Shown piece by piece: positions 56,557 to 64,000 of a DNA stretch of 64,000 nucleotides; the first letter of the stretch is position 1; every line of letters begins with the position of its first letter. This DNA is from Mortierella sp. BCC40632 (taxonomy: Eukaryota; Mortierellomycota; Mortierellomycetes; Mortierellales; Mortierellaceae), in NCBI GenBank assembly GCA_011634665.1, contig WAEK01000001.1, forward strand, positions 2,788,001 to 2,852,000. Reading direction: 5' to 3'. The notes under the pieces are model-generated. The model was not told the origin of the DNA. It worked only from the letters and a program-made list of their open reading frames with translations, and did not search any database. A program made the position numbers and the translations under genes.

Positions 56557-56597
56557 GGTAATGGCTTGCAACTATTTTTTTTTTCTTTAACGAACTC

Positions 56598-56975
56598 GTT
56601 CTACTCACAAAGAAAACCCAAGCTTTACCAGCCCTTCCACCTTCACTACCTCACCACACTCAAACACAACCTTCCACTCCACTCTCCACCTCTCACTCTC
56701 CTTTCAACATGAAGTTCTCCGCTGCCCTTCTTGTCCTCTCTTCCGTCATTGCCTTGGCTGCTGCTGATGTCACCATCAATACCGATGGTACTAAGGTCAA
56801 TACTGATGGTACCCAGGTCGATGGCACTAAGATCGCTGTCGGATCAGCGAAGCGTGATCTGACCAACCCCATCAACCTCTCCAACCTCGGTCTCTCCGGC
56901 AAGCGTGCTGTTACCGATGCTCTCGGCAGTCTCCCCGTTGTTCAAAACATTGGCAACGCTGTCAAGCGTGATGTG
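56598..56975 (+). repeat. 378-bp identical direct repeat, left copy
   Basis: Every base from 56598 to 56975 matches 58747 to 59124, an offset of 2149. It covers the last 111 bases of leader and the first 89 codons (signal peptide and all three KR sites). Identity stops sharply on both sides. Confidence 0.95.
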
Positions 56976-57628
56976 AAGGTCGATGTCAATGCTCAGGTCG
57001 CCCTCGATGTCTCTCTCAAGGCCCTGATCAAGGCCACAGCCAACCTCAAGGCTGACGTCAAGCTCAAGGTTGCAGCCGCCTTGAAAGTCAAGGTCGATGC
57101 CAAGGTCAATCTCGATGGTAAGGCTTTGATCCCTTTTCAATGGCTCATCTTTGCCTGGTCCCAGTCGGAGTAGCAATCGGAAGCAAACAAGACTCGTCAT
57201 AGATACTGACAACTTTTTCTTTTCTCTAACTATTTTGAATAGCTGCCATCTCTGCTGCTCTCGAGGCCAAGATCGATGCAAACATCAAGGCCAAGCTTGC
57301 CGCCAGAATCAGGGCCAAGGTCAATGCTGATGTCGAGATTAAGGCTATTCTTGAGGCCAAGGTTGATGTCAAGGCCAAGCTTGAGGCTCGCATCCAGGCC
57401 ATCATCGATGCCGAGATCGCAGTCGCAGTCCGTGCTTTGGTCGTCGATGTGGACGTAAACCTTGCTGCCGATGTCAAGGCCAAGGTTGGCCTTGCTGTTT
57501 CTGGTCTTCTTAATTTGAAGCTCAACCTCGATGTTGATGCTGAGGTCGATATCATTGTCAAGGCGCTTGTCGATGCCACCGTCAAGGCCCATGTTGCTGC
57601 AAACATTGCTGCTCAGGTTACCCTCTAA
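56709..57628 (+). CDS. Secreted repetitive precursor with Kex2-type KR sites, copy 1
   Basis: Predicted 264 residues from exons 56709-57117 and 57243-57628. Residues 1-19 are a clear signal peptide (MKFSAALLVLSSVIALAAA). A short Asn-Thr-Asp-Gly-Thr repeat follows. Three Lys-Arg pairs at 48-49, 65-66 and 86-87 are spaced as Kex2 endoprotease sites and would free a 15-residue (50-64) and a 19-residue (67-85) peptide. The rest, about 175 residues, is an imperfect repeat of alternating hydrophobic and charged residues (AKLEARIQAIIDAEI type) without cysteine, predicted amphipathic and Lys-rich in this copy. Codons end mostly in C, so expression is probably high. I do not recognise a family; it could be a KEP-type peptide precursor, or a surface-coating protein in which the KR sites remove a propeptide. 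It is paralogous to copy 2, 2149 bases downstream. Confidence 0.85.
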
Positions 57629-57830
57629 AGCAAGCAAGAGGAGCTTTCCCCTCCTCCCATTCATCAGCAGCAGACATTGCCCCAAGGAGCATAATTGCTA
57701 CTCAATCTCATAATAGATTCATTCCATAGTAATAGTCGTTCATTACCTTGTCTCTTCATCCCTCCCCTCCCCAAACTTGTACCAAAATTTTTAATTAAAC
57801 GCAAGAAAGGATACTCCTTTGTTACCGCAT

Positions 57831-58136
57831 TTATTTCTTCTGTTTGAGTGTGCAAAAAGTAGATGCTGCCCGAGAAAAAAAAAAAATGGCCACCCCCAAA
57901 AGTTACGATTAGTACCGAGTCTGTAGAATTAGCGCCATACCTGAATTAAGCCCTAACCAAGCGTAGCGTGAGGTCAGATGAGAGAGAGAGAGAGAAGTCA
58001 TCTAAACGCTTCGTCTTGCAGGCCTTGAGAGTGTGTTGACGGGATGAGCGAGGATCAAGTTACATGTTCAGATTCAGACACATTGGATGTATTGCTTTCA
58101 ATGCCAGGATCTTCACGCCGGCTGTGAGCCTCTCAT

Positions 58137-58173
<37 letters not shown>

Positions 58174-58224
58174 AACTCAGTCGTTTATTTTCCTTCTCAT
58201 TTTCTTCCTAGAGACAACTAGCCA
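57831..58224. other. Spacer between the two secreted-protein units
   Basis: About 390 bases with a short A run near 57874-57886, a GA tract near 57980 and a CT/CA tract near 58136-58171 that corresponds in position to the long CT tract upstream of copy 1. No gene seen. Confidence 0.45.
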
Positions 58225-58697
58225 ATACCTATCTTGTCCTTGCTCACCATAGTAGTAACCGCTTGCACCATCCGCCCTGGCTCTTCAAGGCGAGGTCACA
58301 CCTCCTCATCCCCCCTGTGTACCTCCTGTACACCAAAACTAGCCTAGCTAGGGAGCCCTTGCCTCGCTCAATTTACCTCTCCTTTCGTCCACCCTTCTCC
58401 CCCATCCTCTCCAACCCTTTCCTGCACCCCTTCTACAAGGATAGCGACATCCGATGGTTTTCTTGCATTTGCAAGGGCATAGAGCAACCTCGCTTGATGC
58501 AGTAGGTCTCCTTAGAGCATTCCTCTGTGACTTGAATCCCCGTCTTTTTTTGGATCACTTTTTTTTTCCTCCCCTAGGCTGTCTATCTCCTATGGATTGG
58601 CGTACTTTTGAGTTCAAGGTCGTTACTGTTGCAGCTGCCTAGGCTCTTGTGCATGTCTACTACCGTTTCTAGCCAACGTCGAGCGTCCTGATCCCTG
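58225..58697 (+). promoter_or_regulatory. Promoter of secreted-protein gene copy 2 (duplicated segment)
   Basis: Diverged copy of 56085-56549: same order of islands (CACCATCCGCCC, GAGCATTCCTC, CCCCGTCTTTTTTT, CGTTTCTAGCCAACGTC), then the TATA box. Divergence here contrasts with the identical block just downstream. Confidence 0.6.
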
Positions 58698-58705
58698 TAT
58701 AAAAA
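58698..58705 (+). promoter_or_regulatory. TATA box, secreted-protein gene copy 2
   Basis: TATAAAAA, 153-160 bases before the ATG at 58858, in the same context as in copy 1. Confidence 0.7.
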
Positions 58706-58746
58706 GGTAGCGCCTTGCTACCATTTTTTTCTTCTTCAACGAACCT

Positions 58747-59124
58747 GTTCTACTCACAAAGAAAACCCAAGCTTTACCAGCCCTTCCACCTTCACTACCT
58801 CACCACACTCAAACACAACCTTCCACTCCACTCTCCACCTCTCACTCTCCTTTCAACATGAAGTTCTCCGCTGCCCTTCTTGTCCTCTCTTCCGTCATTG
58901 CCTTGGCTGCTGCTGATGTCACCATCAATACCGATGGTACTAAGGTCAATACTGATGGTACCCAGGTCGATGGCACTAAGATCGCTGTCGGATCAGCGAA
59001 GCGTGATCTGACCAACCCCATCAACCTCTCCAACCTCGGTCTCTCCGGCAAGCGTGCTGTTACCGATGCTCTCGGCAGTCTCCCCGTTGTTCAAAACATT
59101 GGCAACGCTGTCAAGCGTGATGTG
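58747..59124 (+). repeat. 378-bp identical direct repeat, right copy
   Basis: Exact match to 56598-56975. The flanks differ within one or two bases at each end. Confidence 0.95.
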
Positions 59125-59761
59125 GATGTCGATGTCGATGCTCAGGTCGCCCTCGATGTCTCTCTCAAGGCCCTGATCGATGCCACAGTCGACCTCAAGG
59201 CCCACATCAAGGCCAAGGTCGTGGGTCTATTGAACATTGATATCGATGCCAAAACCGATGGTAAGTAGATTGTTTCGACTCACTCGCTTGATTCAAATGA
59301 TTCATTCTTGCCTGGTCCCACTCGGAGTAGCAATTGGAAGCTAAAAAGACTTGTCATGATTACTGACGCCTTTTCCTTTTCCATATCCATCTTGAATAGC
59401 TGCCATCTCTGCTGTTCTCGAGGCCAAGATCGATGCAGACATCAAGGCCAAGCTTGCGGTTGAAATCAAGGCCAAGATCGATGCTGATGTCGAGATTAAG
59501 GCTATTCTTGAGGCCAATGTTGATGTCAAGGCCAAGCTTGAGGCTCGCATCCAGGCCATCATCGATGCTGAGATCGAGGTCGCAGTCCATAATTTTGTCG
59601 TCGATGTGGACGCAAGCATTGTTGCCGCCGTTTCTGTTACTGGTCTTCTGAAGCTCGATCTCGATATTAACGCTGAGGTCGATGTCATTGTCGGTGCTCT
59701 TATTGAAGCCACTGTCGAGGCCCATGTTGCTGCAAACATTGCTGCTCAGGTTACCCTCTAA
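58858..59761 (+). CDS. Secreted repetitive precursor with Kex2-type KR sites, copy 2
   Basis: Predicted 254 residues from exons 58858-59260 and 59400-59761. The first 89 codons are identical to copy 1, including the 19-residue signal peptide and Lys-Arg pairs at 48-49, 65-66 and 86-87, so the two candidate released peptides are the same. After residue 89 the amphipathic repeat has diverged: several Lys in copy 1 are Asp, Glu or His here (DVDVDVD for DVKVDVN, ALIDATVDLK for ALIKATANLK), which makes this copy more acidic. About ten residues are missing in the second exon relative to copy 1. The intron has the same position and phase but a different sequence. The 3' UTR still aligns (AATTAATTAAA-like element, GCAAGAAAGGATACTC). 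Codon bias is as in copy 1. Confidence 0.85.
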
Positions 59762-59961
59762 AGTAGTAAGAAAAGCTTTCTGTTCATTTCTCGGCAGCAA
59801 GCCCCCTCCCAAGGAGCCCTCGATGCTACCTAATATCTTAATAGATACACTCTAAATTAATAGTCGCCTATTGCCTCCTCTCCCAGTTCCTCCCTACCCT
59901 CTCCTTCTGTCTGTACCAAAAATTAATTAAAATGCAAGAAAGGATACTCTATTGTCGTCAT

Positions 59962-60366
59962 GATGATTGCGCTTTGTTTGCGTGAGTGTGAAAACCTAGC
60001 CCTGATAGAGACAGTAGCAGTAGCGAGTAGCAGTAGGAGTGGCGAAAGGGAGTGGAAGAAAAAAAAGAGGTCTAAAGCACAACACTAGGAATTCTTAACA
60101 TGAGGTAGGTCTATGAAGATGCCTCGGACTGAATCCGATACGGGACGTGTGGTTAAGTATCTGAAAACTCGGAGAACGATAAAAGAGAGTAAGAGAGTGA
60201 TAGAGAAGAGCGTGAAAGACCAGGAAACACTTTGACTGAGCCGAGAAAACAAATGTGAGAAAAGGAGTATGAAAGTACAAGTGTACACTAATGATTGCAT
60301 GCGTTCTGTTGGCAATCCTCAAGAAAACTTGGATTCAAATGGAAATGGGTTGAACGGCGATCTGTC
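59962..60366. other. Spacer after the second secreted-protein unit
   Basis: About 400 bases. It has a purine-rich plus strand near 60170-60215 and no gene I can support. It leads into the third, promoter-only segment. Confidence 0.4.
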
Positions 60367-60652
60367 TTCTCACCCTCACTCTCCACCGTCGCAGTACCAT
60401 CCGCCCTGGCTTCAAAGCAGAACCATACCTCCTGCATACGTCTTGTCCACCGTGTCCAGCTATACCCTTGCCTCTCATTTTCTTTTTATCCCCTTATTCT
60501 CACCCGCCTTCCTTGGCCCCCTTCCACAAGGATATCGTCCGGAGGTTTTTATGCATCAACAAGGCAGAAAGAGAGAGAGAGAGAGAGATCGTCTGACCAA
60601 AGGTGGATGCAACAAGTCTCCTTTGAGCATTCCTCAGCAATTGGGCCACCCT

Positions 60653-60687
<35 letters not shown>

Positions 60688-60780
60688 CACTCGCCTCCTT
60701 TATGTTGTCCATCTCCAAGAATGCACTTTTTGAGTTCAAAGAGTTGCATTTCCGCTATCGTTTCCAGGCTACCATCTATT
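60367..60780 (+). pseudogene. Promoter-only relic of a third secreted-protein unit
   Basis: The segment repeats the order of islands found upstream of both intact genes: CTCACCCTCACTCTCCACCG, CCATCCGCCCTGG, CAAGGATATCGTCCGG, TCTCCTTTGAGCATTCCTC, TTTTGAGTTC, CCGCTATCGTTTC. Similarity ends about where the TATA box should begin. No TATA element, signal-peptide sequence or KR-containing frame follows. T and GA tracts (60563-60588, 60657-60687) interrupt it. Confidence 0.6.
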
Positions 60781-61212
60781 AACCTTATCTCTGAAGGGAA
60801 GGGTCACTTTATTTTTGCCTTGGTCACTGCTCGGTCAGGGTCAATACGGCCAGTATCGCTGACTCCATCCTTGTTGACGTGATAAAAAAAAAAAAAAAAA
60901 AAAAAAAGAGAGAGAGAGAGAGCAATGCAGCAAAAGAAACCTCAACATGAAATGAGCCAATGGTGGCGCTTTGTATTGGAACTAAGACCAAACATGATGG
61001 CGAGCATCCGTAGATGCGAAAGCAGAGCAGACGAGGAGTGAGGAGGAGAGAAGAGAGAGAGAGAGAAAGAGAGAGAAAGAGAGAGAAAGAGAGAAAAAGA
61101 GAGAAATAGAGAGAAAGATGAGCTAAGCAAAGTGTGGAAAATAGATCGAGGCAGACCGCTTGCTTCAAGGTCGGAAAGTGAGTAACAGGCAAGAGAGCAA
61201 ACTAATAGAGTG

Positions 61213-61248
<36 letters not shown>

Positions 61249-62514
61249 CGTGAAAGAGAGGAGAGAAACTGCGTGTAAGAGAGTAAAGAGAGAATGAGAG
61301 AGTAAGAAAAAGAGAGCAAAGCCTCCGTCGCCCAGAGACGTTCATTGCCTCTCGCGTGCCCGTCTGATGAAGTGAAGGATCGGGTTACTGTCCGGGTTTT
61401 GGATATGGACTGGCCAAAGTTGAGCACAGACATGTGTTTGCTGTGCCTGGATCGACAGGCTTGTTGTGGACCTTCCCCTTCTTTTCTTTTTCTCTCTCTC
61501 CTCTCTCTCTCTCTCACTCGCAGGCACACACATAATTTTTTCTGCTCCAAGTAGCTATTTTGCTCTGCTCTTTTTTCTCAGATAACTGCCACACAGCCTC
61601 GTATGCAGGCAGATGGGCGTTGCGCTGTGCAGGAGGAACATTGAGCAACACAAAAAGGGGACGAGAGACCGCCAGACCCTAGAGCAAAAAAAAAGAAAAA
61701 AAGAAAGAGATAGAAGATGATGATGCTCAGAACGGAGAGTGGGATGAGTTGGACAGGAAACACAGGTATTGCTTCTATGGATTCTTTTTTGCATTTGGTT
61801 TTCTTTTTCTTTTTTTATTATTGTAATGTCTAATGTACAGGCAGTATGTCGCCAGCCCCGGTCAGTCCCTAGAAGTATGGAAGGGTAGGTCCCCATTGGA
61901 GGAGAATGAAAAGAAAGAAATTAAATGGACAAATCAGAGTTAGAAGCAGCGAATTAAAAAAAAAAAAAAAAGCAGTCGCAGCCCAGTGAGAAAGTGGGAG
62001 TGAGCTTCGCACAAGACAAAGACGGCGCGAGAGAGAGGAGGAGGCCCCACAGAACCCACACAAACTCACACATACACAAACAACATACACACGCGCCCAT
62101 TCCCCTCTCTGTGTTCGCTCTCAAATTGGAGATCAGAAATGAACTGCGACCCGGCGGACAGAGAGAAAGGAGAGTACCCTTCGACTGAGCCGAGAATGCC
62201 TGGTCCACATTCACGTTGGTGTGAAATCGGCAAGATCGTGTGGATTCGACCCTTGCCTGACCCTCGCCCGACCCTCGGGACGTGAAGTGAACGCCGATCA
62301 ACAGAGATGCTTTGGCCCTTTTTTTTTTTTTTTTTTGTTTTTCCAAAAAGAAAATTGCCTGCATCTCTTTCCCCTTCTCTTCAGACGTGCAGGTCCAGAG
62401 AACCAGACTGACTGACTGACAAACAAACAAACATCAGAAAGAGGAGTAATTTCGTTGTCCAAAAAAAGACTCTCTCAAACACCTCTCCAGGGTCCAACTC
62501 AGCTCTGGTTTACT
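60781..62514. other. Intergenic region dominated by GA/CT and A/T tracts
   Basis: About 1.7 kb with an A run near 60884-60907, GA microsatellites near 61040-61110 and 61219-61246, a CT tract near 61491-61515 and further A/T runs near 61957-61971 and 62319-62336. Open frames here run through the repeats and have no conserved features. No RNA gene recognised. Confidence 0.5.
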
Positions 62515-62790
62515 TTACCTGTAATGATTCTGTGAGTTCTCGTTATAGACCTCGCTGCTCCGGACCGTCCGTGTGTCCTTTCGACTCAATGCACGCTTAA
62601 AGGACTTGGCTCGGTTCACGGCGCTCTCGGACTGGACAGAGTTATGCGAGTAAATACCATCCTTGTAGTTCTGGTCGTAGTACTCCTTGTCGCGCTGCTC
62701 AAACTCGGGTGTGAGCGCTGCTCGGCGTTTTGTGTATTTGCCGATCTTCCAGATCTCGTAACCGCGCATCAGCTTGTCCATGAGACCCAT
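62515..62790 (-). CDS. Small hypothetical protein, 91 residues
   Basis: Minus-strand frame starting MGLMDKLMRGYEIWKIGKY and ending NHYR. Codon third positions are GC-rich as in real genes of this window and unlike nearby chance frames. It is basic and polar with an aromatic-rich middle (KEYYDQNYKDG) and Ser/Arg-rich end, and has no signal peptide, membrane helix or known motif. The last codons read CAT TAC AGG TAA. AG|GTAAAG is also a strong splice donor, so the true exon may end at 62519 and the protein may continue in an exon further left that I could not identify. A pyrimidine-rich leader precedes the start. I do not recognise the family. Confidence 0.5.
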   Translation of the reverse strand: MGLMDKLMRGYEIWKIGKYTKRRAALTPEFEQRDKEYYDQNYKDGIYSHNSVQSESAVNRAKSFKRALSRKDTRTVRSSEVYNENSQNHYR

Positions 62791-63282
62791 GATGATTCAG
62801 ATGAGGCAAAGGAGGTGAATGAAAAGAGAGGAGGAGTGTTGGGTTTTTTGTGCGTGGTTTGTGTGGGTGCGTGAAAAATGGACGTGTGGACCGGAGAGCA
62901 CGGAATGGATTTGCAACCGAGGTTTGGGCGAGGTGAGCAGCAGGAGGGAGTGGTCTTGAGAGGGTAAGGAGAGCGGACGAGAGCGGACGAGAGCGGTGGG
63001 TGGGGTGGGGAAGGACAAAGGGGCGATGTGGTGGTGGCGGTGGCGGCGGTGGTGGAGAGAACGAAAGAGGAAAGATCAGAAAGAGTCGAGCAGAGAATCG
63101 AGGAGGATAGGAAAGATGATGAGGATGAGGAAAGAGATGGGAGATGGAAAGAGAGAGTATGTGTGTGAGAATGAGTGAGTGAGCGAGAGACGAAGAGGTG
63201 CGGATGTGATGGATGGCCGGGAAGGGATGGATGAGATGGCGAATGAGTTGTAGAAAGAGAGGAGAGAGAGAAAGAGAGAGGG

Positions 63283-63320
<38 letters not shown>

Positions 63321-64000
63321 AGAAGAGAAGAGAAGAGAGGAAAAAGAAAAGAGACAGAGTAAAGAGAGTGAGAAAGAGTGAATACAAAAAAAAGAGAAAC
63401 ACCTGGCCAAGCAGGGGGGGAGAAAGAAGGTCTCGTCTGGTGCCCACTCGGCTTTGTCCGTCCTGTGTCCTTGTCTCTGACTTGTCTGGCCTGCCTGGCC
63501 TGTCTGACCTGACCTGGCCTGACCTGACTTTTTTTTGTTGACCTGATTTCGTCCGCCCTTTGTGAACATCCATTTACTCAACTTCTGTTGTCACTGTTGC
63601 TGCTGCTGTTGCCTTGGCTTTGGTCTCTCTCTTTCTCTGGCTGGACCCATGTCCACCGGACCATCCCGCGCCTGCTGCCCATCCCATTGTGCACTCCGCT
63701 CCCTTGCCACGCCATGCCACCGTCCGTCCCTGAGCCCTTTTTTTTTTTTTTTTTTTTTTTTCACTCTTTATCTTCGCCTTTGTTCCTTTGCTTTCTCTCT
63801 CTCTCTCTCTCTCTCTTTTGCTTGTGGCCATGGTAATGCCATGTGCCCGATACACCCTCACCTAGGATCTTTGTCTTTTTCTCTTTTTGGGTCTCAAATC
63901 GCCGTGTAATAGATCCGGATGACGAGTGCTCGATTATTGCTGTAGTGCATAGAAAGGGGCGCGGAGAACACTGGTGGAGGAGAAAGGAGACCAAAAAAAA
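62791..64000. other. Right-edge region, no supported gene
   Basis: About 1.2 kb. The part up to 63400 is purine-rich on the plus strand (GA tract near 63268-63345), which fits a pyrimidine leader or promoter of the small minus-strand gene. Later come repeats of CTGACCTGRCCTG near 63478-63530, a T run near 63738-63760 and a CT tract near 63795-63815. No convincing coding frame; any gene further right starts outside the window. Confidence 0.45.

Noticed and set aside
62221..62280. tRNA-like T-loop sequence GGATTCGACCC
   Set aside because: No pairing T stem, A box or acceptor stem can be formed around it.
62769..63581. Minus-strand Ser/Leu/Phe-rich frame of 270 codons
   Set aside because: It is built from pyrimidine-rich repeat and leader sequence; composition and lack of conserved motifs argue against a gene.

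Overview
This window is nuclear DNA of a filamentous fungus, most probably an early-diverging one such as Mortierellomycota. I infer this from gene content and intron style; no marker in the window is decisive. The genes are spliced, with short GT-AG introns (about 60-300 nt). There is one complete actin gene, a Zn2Cys6 transcription factor, a COP9 signalosome subunit, a Rab18-type GTPase, a SAY/RSC7-PHD chromatin protein, peroxisomal acyl-CoA ligases and an ABCC transporter. Homopolymer A or T tracts of 12-30 nt and CT/GA microsatellites occur in most introns and intergenic gaps, while coding exons are largely free of them. I found no rRNA, tRNA, CRISPR array or transposon.

Layout, left to right: Zn2Cys6 regulator (+, 40-3921); very long acidic low-complexity protein with a 24-nt tandem repeat (+, 5258-11534); cysteine-rich single-pass membrane protein (-, 12190-13903); THUMP-type tRNA guanine-N2 methyltransferase (+, 14717-16568); two tandem 4-coumarate-CoA-ligase-like genes (-, 16943-19134 and 19454-21581) with identical exon lengths; acidic nuclear-type protein of unknown function (+, 21985-25981); secreted cysteine-rich surface protein (-, 26756-27844); CSN3 (-, 29172-31736), divergent from RAB18 (+, 32291-33499); actin (+, 36586-38203); SAY/RSC7 plus PHD chromatin subunit (+, 39477-43372); degenerate Arf-like protein (+, 44961-47183); ABCC transporter (-, 47469-52975); two tandem secreted-protein genes with Kex2-type KR sites (+, 56709-57628 and 58858-59761), followed by a promoter-only relic of a third unit (60367-60780); and a small unknown gene (-, 62515-62790).

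For every multi-exon gene I chose splice sites by hand so that intron phase, frame and family alignment agree. Coding lengths come out as exact multiples of three (for example actin 375 aa, Rab18 207 aa, both ligases 552 aa, CSN3 524 aa, ABCC 1382 aa). All remain predictions without transcript support.

The genes do not form one pathway; this is ordinary eukaryotic gene order with several divergent pairs (membrane protein/methyltransferase, ligase B/acidic protein, CSN3/RAB18, ABCC/secreted pair). The most novel part is the 56-61 kb block. Two paralogous secreted precursors there share a 378-bp identical segment covering the signal peptide and three KR sites, while promoters, introns and C-terminal halves have diverged. 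This suggests recent gene conversion in a family that may release short peptides.
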